From Pseudorasbora parva (lineage: Eukaryota; Chordata; Actinopteri; Cypriniformes; Gobionidae), in contig NC_090180.1 in the NCBI RefSeq assembly GCF_024679245.1, positions 9,568,007-9,632,006 on the forward strand: DNA of 64,000 bases, written 5' to 3'. Position 1 is the first letter of the stretch; the number at the start of each line of letters is the position of its first letter. Of the stretch, positions 1 through 12,500 are shown one piece after another. Below the pieces are notes generated by a model, which had not been told where the DNA came from, ran no database searches, and saw only the letters and a program-made list of their open reading frames with translations. A program made the translations under genes and the position numbers.

Positions 1-599
1 AGCTAAAAGCTTTGAGATTGCTTTAAGTGTAGGGTTCCCTGTGAGCTTTTATTTAGTAGTGGCACAGTGAGAAGTGCATGTGCTTATGACACAAAAGAGA
101 TGCATTGGGACATAGATTTGAAACCGACCTGCGTCATGTTTTGATCCCATGTTCTCCCCCCCCCCCCCATGCTCCTACCTATTTGGCGTGTTTTACCTAC
201 CAATTTTAATTTTATTGAAATGATCACTCACTCCCCCTAAAACAATCTTTCCTCAGACAGTAGCTCAATACTTTGTATTGATAAAAACCCTCAAAATCTC
301 TGACAGCCAGTTGACACACAAACCCGCCTCCCATTACTCACTCATTTAATTTTGCATGTGTAACGGTATAATGGATCTGTGTGTCTGTTGTGTTAGTGAC
401 AACAGCCTAATATACCTGCTGTAAAATTATGAGACAATATTAAAAATATACAGCAGTTCATCTCCATGGTATTGATGTCAAAATTGTAGCCAGTAAAAAT
501 GCTGAGTGGCTAGCAACTGGAAAAGCACTAGCCACAGTGGCTGGTGAGCAAGATAAAGTTAAGAACTGTATACAGTATATATACAACGATTCTACCTTT
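1..599. other. Left flank, probable crtc intron
   Basis: No coding exon is visible. The stretch precedes the first recognisable crtc exon and is probably intronic. A C-run lies near 156-168. The part from about 360 to 599 resembles the 3' flank of the decayed Tc1 element that begins at 600. Confidence 0.4.
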
Positions 600-1517
600 C
601 TAAAATTGTGTTGGTCCCCCTTTTGCTGCCTGACCCATTGAGGCATGGGCTCTACTAGACCCCTGAAGGCGTGTTGTGGTATCTGGCACCAAGATGTTAG
701 CAGCAGATCATTTTAAGTCTGTAAATTACGAGATAAGACCTCCATGGATCGGACTTGTTTGTTCAGCACATCCCACGGATGCTCGATTGGCTTGAGATCT
801 GGGGAATGGGTGCGTTATCTTGCTGAAAGAGGCCACAGCCACCAGGGAATACCGTTTCCATGAAAGGGAGTACATGGCCTGCCATAATGCCTAGGTAGGT
901 GGCACGTGAGAAAGTAACGTCCACATGGATGGCAGGACCCAAGGTTTCTTAGCAGAACCAAAGCATCACACTGCCTCCGCTGGCTTCTTCTTTCTTCCCA
1001 TAGTGCATCCTGGTGCCATGTGTTCCCCAGTTAAAAGATGCACATGCATCCGGACATCCACGTGATGTAAAAGAAAATGTGATTCTTTAGACCAGGCCAC
1101 CTTCTTCCATTGCTCCGTGGTCCAGTTCTGATGCTCACACAGCGTGGGCACCACTGTTGGCGCTTTCGGCTCTACACAGGGGCAGCACCCTTTTTCAGCC
1201 CCATACTCAACAAACTGCTATGCACTGTGTATTCTGAAAACTTTCTATCAGAACCAATACTAACCACTTGAGCAATTTGAGCTACAGTAGCTTGTCTGTT
1301 TGATCGGACCGCACACGGGCCAGCCTTCGCTCTCCACGCGCATCAGTGAGCCTTGGCTGCCCCTGACCCTGTTGTTGGTTCACCACTGTTCCTTCCTTGG
1401 ACCACTTTTAATATATACTGATCACTGCAGACTGGGAACACCCCACAAGAGCTGCAATCGTCTAGCAATCACAACTTGGCCCTTGTAAAACTAATTCAAA
1501 TCCTTTTGCTTGCCCAT
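600..1517 (-). pseudogene. Decayed Tc1/mariner transposase
   Basis: Read on the minus strand, this is a broken transposase of the Tc1 superfamily. The start lies near 1517 (MGKQKDLN followed at once by a stop). The helix-turn-helix part follows at about 1300-1450 in shifting frames (KWSKEG, RGERRLAR). The best open piece is 966-1154, with WTTEQWKKVAWSKESHF and EHMAPGCTMGRKK, typical of the catalytic region of this family. The C-terminal end lies at 600-700 (CQIPQH, then MPQWVRQQKGD). Frameshifts and stops make it non-functional. Flanking sequence to about 1620 resembles the 5' non-coding part of the same element; I did not define terminal repeats. It lies in a probable crtc intron, opposite to the gene. 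Confidence 0.85.
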
Positions 1518-2112
1518 TTTTTTCTGCTTCTAACACCTCTACTTTGAAGACAGAATGTTTACTTGCTGCCTAATATATCCCATCCACTAAACGGTATAAT
1601 AATGTTATAATAATGTAATTCCTTATCTTTGTAAATAAACACTTTAGTTCAAAAGTTTGTGTTTTAGTAAGATTTTCTAAAAGTTTTTGAATGTCTGTCA
1701 TAAGGATTTATCTGTGAAATAATAATATTATTTTGTTGATTTTCAATAACTTTAACTATTATTGTGATTTATGTCAAAGTATAATTTATTCCTGTGATGG
1801 CAAAGCTATTTTTTTTTTTCATTGTGACATTATCTTTTAGAAATCATTCTGATCCTGATTAGCTGCTCAAGAAACATGTCTGATTATTATCAGTTTTGTG
1901 CTGCTTTTAATATATATTAAAATTAAAATAAATGAAATGCTACTGCATTTAATTGTTGTTATATACAAAATGTCTTTGTTTTTGGTTTGTGCATATCTGT
2001 GATAATGACTGTATTTTATTTTTATCTTAACAGAAGAACTGTATTTGTCTTTCCTTGGATTGTCTCCTTGAACCTTCACTGTATAGTCATTGAATTTGTT
2101 TTGATTCCTCAG
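1518..2112 (+). other. crtc intron next to the Tc1 relic
   Basis: AT-rich sequence between the Tc1 relic and the acceptor at 2110-2112 (cag). The pyrimidine-rich run just before the exon serves as the splice tract. No other gene or RNA was seen. Confidence 0.5.
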
Positions 2113-3501
2113 CTGGAACAGTTCAACATGATTGAGAATTCCATCAGCTCAAACAGTCTGTACAGTGAGGGATCCACTCTAAACTACTCTCAAGCTGCAA
2201 TGCTCAACCTCACAGGAAGCCACGGCAACCTGCAGGATGCGCAGCAGCTAGGTTACAGCAGCCATGGGAACATCCCCAACATCATTCTCACAGGTATTGC
2301 ACCTGCCCCAGTTACATATTGCATAATATTGCATGATCCTTGGTTGTGTGTGTGCTGACGATGTCTAGCATCAAAGAGGTTCCTCTGAAACAGGGGTCTC
2401 CAACCTTATGTCATTTGACTACATACTTTTTAGCTACTTTTTAAAAATGAAAGTGGCTGAGAGTTACTCATGTTATACAACACTTAAATTTTAAATTACT
2501 CTCAAATTAACAACAATCCAAACTGGACTGATTTTTCACTTTGTTCTGAACAAAAATGGCTGCCGCTTATAAAATACTTCATTAGGCATTATATTTTATT
2601 AGGAAGGTAAAAGGCAAAGACAGTTGGTTCCCCCTTAGAGACATTATAACATTATTCTTTCATATAATTCCTCTTAGCACTCGGACTTCTGTCACATATA
2701 AAAAAACAAAACCTACGATCCATGTTTGTGAAATGGTTGCTGACTTTTCTCAATGCTGGACAGTATTTACTAGCAACTTTTTCAGATTTCGAAAATCAAA
2801 TACGATTTTAATGATGATTAGAATATGAAACTAATAATTATACTAAAATTTCAGAGCAACTTGAAGCCAAGAGGCTCCAGTTAGTGTATAACGAGCCTTT
2901 ACTGTTGCTAGTGCTGCAAATTGAGCACTTACATTTGTTTAAAAAGAAAAAAAACTGTCCCATTCCTTATGAAAATAGTATGCTTTTTTTTTACTTTTCT
3001 TTGCTTGAATGATTTCTTTACTCATCCTGATGCAAACAAAGTTTTCTAGCTAATATTGCATTGTAGCCATATGAGTGATGACATGCTTGACTGAAAGTTC
3101 GACGTCCCGGTAGTTATATTGTTAATGCGTCTGCATGTTGAACCAAATTTTTTAATAAAATCACAGCTGACGTGGCAAATAAATACTTGATTTTGTCTAT
3201 ATTAGCTCACTCAAGTATGTCTTGGCGAGCTACTTGCAATCAGGCCACAAGCTACGGGCAGCATGTTGGAGACCCCTGCTCTTAAAGTTTAGCCTATTAT
3301 ATTAAGCGTCCTCCAAGCCTATCCAAAGAGTTGTCCGACTCCCTAACAGGTGACATGAGCTTTGACGCAGATTCCCAGTTCCCCCTGGATGAGCTGAAAA
3401 TCGATCCCCTGACACTGGACGGCCTGCACATGCTCAATGATCCAGACATGGTTCTGGCCGACCCTGCAACAGAAGATGCTTTCCGGATGGACAGGCTGTA
3501 A
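2113..3501 (+). CDS. crtc1: CREB-regulated transcription coactivator, C-terminal exons (partial)
   Basis: Two exons of a CRTC family coactivator, which carries signal-dependent activation to CREB in the nucleus. Exon A is 2113-2293 (acceptor cag, donor ACAG|GTATTG); it encodes [14 protein letters not shown] through [10 protein letters not shown], including the conserved [15 protein letters not shown]. The last exon encodes [12 protein letters not shown], then [19 protein letters not shown], and ends AFRMDRL-stop at 3499-3501. This is the conserved C-terminal transactivation domain. The only acceptor I found that keeps frame is AG at 3291-3292, so the exon starts at 3293 and adds six unusual residues (AYYIKR) where, from memory, other CRTCs have VTGES. 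The intron holds a hAT-like insertion. N-terminal exons lie upstream of the window. Assignment to crtc1 rather than crtc3 rests on the chromosome 19p13-like neighbours and is less sure than the family. Confidence 0.85.
2391..3278. mobile_element. hAT-like non-autonomous transposon
   Basis: The element begins CAGGGGTCTCCAAC (2391-2404) and ends with its exact inverse GTTGGAGACCCCTG (3265-3278). It is flanked by a near-identical 8-bp duplication, ctctgaaa before and ctcttaaa after (7 of 8). A CAGGGG terminus and an 8-bp duplication are typical of hAT elements. The 888 bp contain no transposase. It lies in the last crtc intron and ends 14 nt before the inferred final exon. Confidence 0.85.
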
Positions 3502-4257
3502 TCTTTAGGTATATGATGTTCATTTGTTCTTCTTTGAGATCGGTGTGATTTAGGAGGGAGAGAAGCAGCATGTCTGTGGGACACTTGACCCTGTTTCTCA
3601 AAGCCCATCTTCTGGGAAGAGATTGCTAAGAATGTTGCCACCGCATGCTAGGGAAAAATGGGAAAGCTGTGCTGCCTCATCTAATGAATCAACCTTTTGA
3701 GCAAGCAGCCCATCATTTCTTAGGATAATACACTCACACCTCAGCAATCGTGGTTCCTTTAGCTCTATATGAGAGAATGTGACACTACATACGATTCCTC
3801 GTGGTTCAATCATGTGTTCTTCCATTTCATTTTCTGTAGAAGCCCCTCCTGTTCCTGATGCCCACTGTACATGCCTGTTACTTTAATTTTTTTCTTTAAA
3901 TACAAATATTTATTTATGCACTTTTATACATGCATATACCACCAAAAGCATTGTCATGATCGGATTCATTTTCCTATACAAAGGTTTCTTGCTTGTAAGA
4001 GCAGTAATGGTTTAAAAAGGAGTGTTAATCCTCCCCATATTAAGGGCAATCCTCAACAAATTTTACTTTTACACATGAACATTAATGTGCTTCAGTGCAG
4101 TCTGAACATATGATTGTAATGTTTTATAGATGTCTAGTTTTGTCTCATCGTGCTCAGATAGCTGTACAGACTACACACTGCTAATGTGGCTCAAATTGAT
4201 CTGGTTGAAAAGTGTCGAACTGGAAATCCTAATATCAAAAGAGGCATTTTATACACT

Positions 4258-4536
4258 TTAAAAGGATAGTTCACCCAAAATAGGAAAATCCTGTCATCAT
4301 TGACTCAACCTGTATGACTTTGACTGTGGAAAACAGAAGATATAAACAACATTTGGACCCCATTAACTTTGATTGTATGGGTACTAGAGAGAGAAAAAAA
4401 GGCCACACGTTGACACTTTGTTCAATATATATTTTGTTTCATAAAAAAAAGAAGAAAAGAAAGTCATTCAGGTTCTAAACAACATGAGGTTAACTAGATG
4501 ATAACAGATCTTTTATCTTTAGGTGAACTATCCATT
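4258..4536. mobile_element. Degenerate inverted-repeat MITE (Angel-like)
   Basis: Starts aaaaggatagttcacccaaa and ends aggtgaactatcca, the two ends being inverse copies. The inner text (cctgtatgactttgactgtgg) matches the family also seen at 52287-52623. It is strongly diverged and non-coding. The name Angel is from memory of teleost short inverted-repeat elements. Confidence 0.6.
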
Positions 4537-5150
4537 ATCCATTTAAAATGTGCTGTATATGCACAGTTAGTATGCAGAACTTGTTTGTGCCAGTGAAATG
4601 GGGGTGTTTTAAATCAAAAGGCTTATATATTCAATGTACGGTATATGTAATTTTACAATATGGCCTATAAGCACAGCCATGGTAACTGGTATAGCCAGAA
4701 TGATGCTGCAAACTTTAACATTACTTGTAAGTTCCTTCGGTTTACTCGAAAAGAAGCATTAGGACAGTATGTGATCATGGCAATCGTTTGCATATATGTA
4801 TCAGAACTAGTCACTGTGATAACCAGATTCTGCCTTACACTGAAGATGCAGTTTTTGTCCATTTTGTTCTCTGTAGCTGAAGGTGTTTTCTGGTACTGTA
4901 AAAGTTGCTGTTTCTCATGAGGTTGTCCTGACGCACAGTTCTCATTGGTCTTCTGGTGGCCTCGTGATATCAAATGCCCAAAAGGGGAGGTTTACTACTC
5001 TTTCTGTTGTTTTCTTTTTTTTTTTTATTTATCCTGTCACATTCATCTTTTTCTCATTTTTCTCAGACTTTTATACTCTAACCACTTTTGTAAGTGTGAG
5101 AATTTTGTTTACAAAATTGAAAACATCTTAATGTTTAAATTATTGAAATG

Positions 5151-5154
<4 letters not shown>

Positions 5155-5241
<87 letters not shown>
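5155..5241. repeat. (AT)n microsatellite
   Basis: An uninterrupted AT dinucleotide tract of about 87 bp. It produces artificial Tyr-Ile repeat reading frames on both strands, which are not genes. Confidence 0.97.
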
Positions 5242-5247
<6 letters not shown>

Positions 5248-7140
5248 TAAGAAATTTTGTTATCCGTGTAAAAGTTCTCTACGTACAAGGGGATAATCGG
5301 ATTTGGATTAATATCTATGCAAAGCATAATCAAACATACTAGATCACAAAAATACTAAAGAAAAGGCTCAAACAGACATACGGCTTTTACAGCATCTGTG
5401 GGTTCTGAGTCTGTGCAGCTGAATTTTACTTGCTACATGGATTTGTTTTGTCTGTTGTCAGCAAAAAGGGAAAAAAACGAGAAACGGTTAATGCATGGAA
5501 AACGTTTGGATTCTCCGTAAGGGATTCCTTTTGTAAGGCATCTGATTGCACCGTGTACATTTCCTGTATAAAAAGCATGACCTACATGTGCTTTGTCTCT
5601 GACAACTGTTTTCATGAGGATCATGTTCATGTGTTCAAAATGTAAAATAATTGACGGGAAGGATGTGTCAGGTAATCCGTTACTGCTATATTCCTTTACT
5701 TGACTGCCTCATCAAAAAGAACAGCATTGCTGAAACCAGAATGTATTTCAACACTTTTTATGTAGGACCAAACATATTACTGAAACTAGCATTATTTTTG
5801 TTACTGTGATGTTTGTGTACCTTTCCATGTGTTTAATAGTTGCCCTCTGCATTGTCGTGGCCCCTCCATTTCATTTGCAAGAGGCTGCATTGTAGTTTTG
5901 TATTTTGATTTTGCATGTCTGACCATCACAAGTATTGGTGATTGATAAGCTGTGCACTTTTATCTCTTTGATGTTTTATTTTACATCTCTCTGTGTTCTG
6001 CATTTGTGAACGTACTACATGAGAACACTTCCTACATTTACTTAGCACTTTAATCGATACCCAGTCCACCCCTCTCCCCCATTCTTTTCACTACCCTCTG
6101 AGTGACTGTTAAGTGCACTGGGTCTATTTCCCCCAATGTTTGGCCGATTTTGCCTTCTACACTAAGACAAGTATTTTTGAAAAGGATAAAAGTATCTGTT
6201 GTCTATTTATGATTTTATACTTGGTCAGCGCAAAAAAAACAAAACAACTTTTTTATGTAGTGTTAGGAAAGTATGAAAGTTCCCCGATATTTAAGAAATG
6301 AAGGCAGGTTACCTTTCTGTGTGTCAATTCACCGTAGACCAGTTTATCTTTTATAAAGCTTCATCTGTGGATCATTACCAGGAATTGAACCAATCCAGAA
6401 CATTTCTGGTCTAGAAAGGAAGAGCATGCAGAAAAAAAGGTCCTTTATCATTGTACTTATTCAGTATCTAATGTATGCACAGCCTTCATGTACATAAATG
6501 CTACACTTAAACATTTCTATATTTTAAAATGTAAGAGTAGAGCGTAAAATATCAGGAGTATGTAAAAAAAAAAATTATATATATATATATATATAAATTA
6601 AATGAACAATATGGAACTGTATGTTTTTACATTTTAAAATGCTTGAAGTGGACGCTATACTGTCCCTCCGTTCAGGGGTTTCACACTTTCCTCGAACTCA
6701 TGTTTTAAAAACACAGGTCTGTGTTCATTGTCAAGTGTGCTCACACTTCTAGCCAAATCATAAAAAAATCCCCGCTGCAAATGTACATGCAGTTTTGCTT
6801 TTCAGCCTCTGTACACTGAACCTTGTTGAAGCTTTGTGAAATAATATTCTCTTATGTCTTTGTTTTGTAGTATTTGCAGTAGAACTATTTGTTTCTGGCT
6901 GATCTTCTTTTATTTTGTGTTTTGTATGTTTGTGCATTGGAAATTGATGTTTAAGTACTGTAAAAGTTGTCTTCACATGCTCAAGGTCTGTTTGCTGCAG
7001 TGTGTTGTAGATCTGTGATTTATTTGCAGTGGTTGCTTTATCCACTCGGTTCCTAGATTTCCAAATGACTGATTTATAGGCCAGTTTTCTTTGATTCAAA
7101 ATTTTTCACAAGTGTCCTCCTTATGCAGGAAAATAAAATA

Positions 7141-7434
7141 TACTACGGAGCCCCGCACATGACATGCGGACAAAAATATATCTATTGTGGCCACACATTC
7201 GTTCTCTTATTTTACTAAATTGTGGCTATGATTTTCTAATTTGTTTGATTTAACTAAAACAGGAGAACAAATTGTTACAACATGGCCTTGATTTAGTAAA
7301 ACGAGGGAACTAATTATTATATTGTGTTCAGGATTTAAAATGAGGGAATGAATTCGTAAAACGTGCTGATGTGGTAACGAATTGCTCATTCGTGACCGTG
7401 ATATACATTGTTTTTACCCCGCATGTCCGTAGTA
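7141..7434. mobile_element. Short MITE with TACTACGGA termini
   Basis: TACTACGGA at 7141-7149 and its inverse TCCGTAGTA at 7426-7434 bound about 294 bp of non-coding sequence. Further partial inverse matching lies inside (ccccgcacatgacatgcgg against accccgcatgtcc). The outermost TA on each side may be the target duplication. The superfamily is not certain. Confidence 0.6.
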
Positions 7435-9284
7435 ACCGTGATCATTTTTTCAGCATTTTGTTAACGTGTATATCTCAAGCAAAGTAAAGAAAACAAACAA
7501 ATTCTAAATGAATTATTTCAATATGAAATCTGAAGATATCCTGTTTAACATATCTTGAAATGAGCAGAAATGTGCTATTACAGTATTGAGTAATAATTTG
7601 AGGAAAGATTTTCCCATAGTTTGCTCCAGTAAATACACTTTGCATATAAAATAGAGTTTATTTTCGTCCCAAACAATTACAGGTCTGGTAAGGGTAGTTT
7701 TTGATTGTGTAAATGCTTTTTATGAGTGTGCCAATAGATTTTTAGCCATCTTTAACGTATTCAAAAATGTTTTGCCATTTATTATTTTTAAGCTGAGGCC
7801 TATTTTTTATTATTATTATTATTAATTCCAGGAAATTTGTTTTCATATCAGTCATTTGCCAAAATGCCCAGTTCATAGGGCCAGAAAAATTAATTGTGCA
7901 GAAAGTTTGCTTGTATATTTTACTTGCATTCTTTTTCTATAATTGACAATCCATTGAAATAAGCCAAAGTTTGTTGTTTGTACCTTTTTAAATTTAAAGT
8001 CATGCTTCAGCTAAGGTCTGCTACTGTTATGTCTTCAGTATGAAGATGTTTTTGAGTAATTGTCAGTTCGCCATACTGGCTAGGCTGTTTGTTGACCAAT
8101 AAAAATTTACTTTGGTACTTTAGGACAAGCGCATTTGAAAATCAAGCAGATGTCTACCTTGATGTGTAATCTCTCCCAGGGCCAATCATTTACATGAGAC
8201 TATGTCTTTAGCTTTTATATTAGGTGACCTTTTGCTGCATGGTACGGAGTATTAAAATACCTAAAAGTCTCAATGTGATGTCCTGCTTTTTTGCAGTTAT
8301 CAAGCTCTAAGTATATCTAAACTCTTTGCTAGTACATTACTAAACTTTTGCAACTGGAAATATCATTTTTGACAGAGTGGTTTTGTATCTTTCTTTCTTT
8401 ATGTACAAAAAAACAATGTCAAAGAGACAACGTGATAATGCAACCCAGTGGAACTGAAACGTATACACAACAAAACTTTAAAAGTACTATTACAGTATGT
8501 GCATTTAATGAATGTGAACTCTCGGTGGTTCATATCTATACAAAGGCAGCTAATTTCTATTTTTTCAATGTATGATCATTCAGATGTTTTACATACATTT
8601 GACTGCAAAGTTCAGACGTTAATCCAGTTTTTTTTTTGCAACAAGACATAACTATACTCACTAAATATGCAAAACTAGCTTTCAGGAACATAGCTTTGCA
8701 GCTCTGTGGTTTGGTTTACCTGACCCTTTAAAACAAAAGGAAAATATGTTCCTATTACTACATGTTTTCTATGAAATATAGAAGACAAAATAAAAAATGA
8801 ATATGAAACATTGTGGGCTTTGTAAGTGTGCTACTTATTTAAAGTAAAATGTTATCAAGCTTAAAATCCATTGTCCTTACTGTATTTTTCTGTGTGGAAG
8901 CTTAAGTCTTTGTACCTTTGCATTAATATTTGTTTATTGAATTGATTAAAAATGTTTAAAAAAAAGCATATTTACGTGTATGTTTTCTCTCTGTGTTCAA
9001 AAACATTGGGGTAGAGCAGTTGGGACTGCATTTATAAACAATTTAATATATTCTATAAATATTGTAGTATAATATTGTTCAATTTGTGCAACTGTGTAAG
9101 CTGTAAATTTATTTACAAAAATACATATTATATTAATATATGAATGAAATGATTTATCTATATCTATATATTTTTAAATCTTCCAGACAAACCATGTTTT
9201 ACTTTTGTACAGTGTACAAATAGATGCATTTTGTAATAACCGTTCTGCATCATTGTTTGTCTGGCTGGCTGAATTGATTTGAAC

Positions 9285-9594
9285 CTGCGTGATGGCGTCA
9301 CGCGGCGTCGCGCTCTCCCATAATGCAGCGGGCCTGAGGTTTTGATCCAGTGGAGTTCATGATATCGGTGAGAGCGCTCGACGCAATGAGGCGGAGAGAC
9401 ACGACAGCCGTCGAACCTTCATCTCCCAACTGAACACACACACATACACCATTTCTCAAGCCTACAATCACATCAGAAACATGTGGTTCCGCAACTTCTC
9501 AATCCTCCCGAGAGGTCTGTGAGTTCCTGCAATCCATTAAGCCCTTGTATCCGGAGGATTTTTCCCCCGTCGGCCGATTCGCACCGAGCAGGCA
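9285..9594 (+). promoter_or_regulatory. med26 promoter and 5'UTR (CpG-rich)
   Basis: A sharp rise in GC and CpG just before the med26 start. It includes ggcgtcacgcggcgtcgcg near 9294-9312 and a TCCCATAATGC motif near 9317-9327 that resembles a ZNF143-type site. No TATA box is visible, which fits a housekeeping CpG-island promoter. The transcription start was not determined. Confidence 0.6.
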
Positions 9595-12500
9595 ATGACA
9601 ACGGCCTCCGCAACCCCGCAGCAGATGAGAGACCGGCTGCTGCAGGCCATCGATAGCCACAGCAATGTGAGTAACCCGCTCACTCTCCTGCGACCAAAGC
9701 TCACTTTCCCCGACACGATACCGTTAGAGCCTTATCTGAAGCCGCCAAACGCCGTAGCGAGCCGACTAAATGTGTAGCAGAGCAGATGTGGAGCTTCCAT
9801 TAGCAGTCCGCTAACTGACGGGGAGGCACATTTAACTTTACCCCGCGGGCTGCGCTAAAGGAACAGCCAGACAGGCGCTAGATTGCCATGATTTTAAACA
9901 TAAGCGTGAAGTGGGATATTTTATAAAAAGCTGCCATTTCGATTTAAGGTGCATGATGTGATCAGTCACAGATGACATGTTGTGTGAAGCCTGTTATCCG
10001 TTAGCTGTTTCATGTCAAGCTATGTGCTATTGAGCTCTGGAGCAGATTTAAAGAATCATCTGCTCACTTACCGTGACTATAAACAGTATCTCTAATGACG
10101 CAAGTGTACATTGCCTGTTGTTTGCGGCGAATACATGGTACATCGTGACTAATAAAAGCTAGGCATAACGTATGTGGCTAGCTGACAGTGGCATTAGCAA
10201 AGCGCTAGCAGATGAACTCATGCTGAGCCTGATTGATTATGTATCACCACTAGAGATTAAAGCTGTTTTGATGCCTTCAAACCGTTCTGGATGTTTCTGT
10301 ATGTGTGGACTAACCTGAGCACACAGCTGTTGGGTGTTCCGACAACTTTGCGGTGTAAAGTGGTCACTCGGACCTAACTAGAGCTAACCTGCTGGCTGAC
10401 TGGAAAATGTGACAGCCACATTGAATGTTTTGCTAAGCTAACACCTCGCCATAAAATGACTAATGAAGAGCAGTAGAAACATAATCAGTGTATAGGGTTT
10501 AGGAAATACACCGTCCGTGTAATTGCCGTCGTAATAAATATTCCCAGCTTTAAGGTTTCAGTGAGTCTACCTTTACTGGAGCTTTTATGATAAGTAAACA
10601 CTGTTCAGGTTTGGTTAACCCTTAAATTATGTTTAAATCTGAGTGCACTTCAAACACACGGTGACTTTATTTACACCGTTGGGTTTTGTTTGGTCATACA
10701 TGTCCATATTGTTAACTTACTGGTCTCCTGGGGTCAAATCGGTAGGTTAAGGTCAGGAGGGTTAGAATGCTGCCCTGAAGGAAATGAAGATTAAACCTGT
10801 GGTCTATTGATTGAAGTGCTCATGAAGGCTGAGCTTCTACCACAGATTAAAAGTTGTTCAGAATTTTTCACACTCATTTTGAATGAGGTGAGATGTCCCA
10901 GACACTGTATTGATGCTAACAAGCTACAGTGCATCACTTTTGTTACAATATTCTATGTGTAAAAGGTACAAGAAGGATGTAGAAATGTTGTAGTAGTGTC
11001 ATTGAATTGATTTCTATACATTACACATTGAGTGACTCCATGCACTATTATTTATAGCTAAAGGCTGGACTCTACATCACTTGCAGACTTTGTAAAAAGT
11101 TATAAAAGAAAACTTAGCGTTATGCACTAAACAACTGAGGATCACACTATCAGACTAGTTGTTTCAAAAACAACAAGCTCGTCACTTTTTGGAGATTCAT
11201 GACAGATGGAAACGAGTGTTGTTACATTGGCTCAAAATATTGAACATTTTTGATGTCCTCTGACTGAAAGGATTCATAGTCTGGAGTTAAAAAAAAAAAT
11301 CAGAGTCTGTGCTCAATATACACTGTGATTTTTGGTGAAATTTGTCATCTCCAGCTAACCAAACCATGGAGATTGGCAAATAGTGTAGACTCCTCTAGAC
11401 TGCTAGCCAGACCCACATCAAGATGTTTGGTCTGGAAACTCACCATTGACAGGGCTCAATCCGAGAGGCGGGATAAACGGTTGTCTTTCAAACTCCCTCT
11501 GCATGGCGTGCACACAATTGGATAGCGCTTAACCAACCAGAGCAACGAATGTGAGGCAGAGCTAGTTAAAAGATTACACTTTCGACGTATCCGGTCGGCA
11601 AAACTCAGAACACATCTTCCTTTCTTAAGAATGACTTCAGTGCCGTTCTTTTCTCAAGAGAAAAGCTTAACTCTTAAGTCTTCCAGAGTTGTGGTCAAAG
11701 CTGATTCAAAAGACCGCCGTTCGCCAGTTTCTGTGTTTACTAGAAGCACGCAAGCGCAACTTGGCCGTTATTATGTTAAGCCCTGCCCACCAATTATACA
11801 CGATGTGATTGGCCCGATCAGAGTTTGGGGTTTACAGCTAAGAAGTGTATTGAGAGTTGCTAGACGACACTCGCGGTAGATTAGATTTGCTGCCGCTAGG
11901 GTGCGTCTAGATTTCTAGGCTACTACACTGCAAAAGTTGTGTATTAGTGTATTCCACCATTAATTACCTGGCTTTAGAATATTAGAATAAGACTTCCAAA
12001 GTCTTCTATCCATAATTTAAGATAATTTCATACCTTGTGTTATTGAGCTTTTATGTTAAATTTTCCCTCTCCCTGGACAGATCTGTAACATGGTTGCAGT
12101 TCTTGATGTTATCACCAATTTGGAGAAATACCCTATCACCAAAGAAGCACTTGAGGTTGGTACTTATTTTCATCACCAATAATATATTGTTTTGGTATAA
12201 ATCTCCTTAAGACAAGTCATAGCATATTGAATACTGTTTCTGGGTCCAGGTCTCTACTCTGCATCAGAAAAGCCATTTATGAGTACTGTGTGTTTATATA
12301 GCACAAGTTTTTTAAACTCACAGTGTACACTACTATTTCTAGGCTTACCATGTCCCAGACACCAATATTTTAATGATTCAGAAAAGAAAAATCACTGTCT
12401 GGAAATCTTAATATAAAGATGAAATCTGAGGGATGTGACTATTTATTTATTTTGTTGTTTTTGTTAGTAATATAGCATACCAGTAGTTAGTGTTGTTTGC

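Larger units (their letters stand above)
3502..9240 (+). other. Probable long crtc 3'UTR and intergenic DNA
   Basis: A 5.7-kb AT-rich stretch between the crtc stop and the med26 promoter without any convincing exon. AATAAA signals occur at 7132-7137, 8098-8103 and 8789-8794. Part of it is probably a long crtc 3'UTR, but its end cannot be fixed from sequence. It contains a degenerate inverted-repeat element (4258-4536), an AT tract (5155-5241) and a small MITE (7141-7434). Confidence 0.4.

Noticed and set aside
3305..3310. AG at 3305-3306 as the final crtc acceptor
   Set aside because: It shifts the frame against the upstream exon; AG at 3291-3292 keeps it.
5109..5342. Tyr-Ile repeat frames on both strands
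   Set aside because: They are translations of the (AT)n microsatellite.
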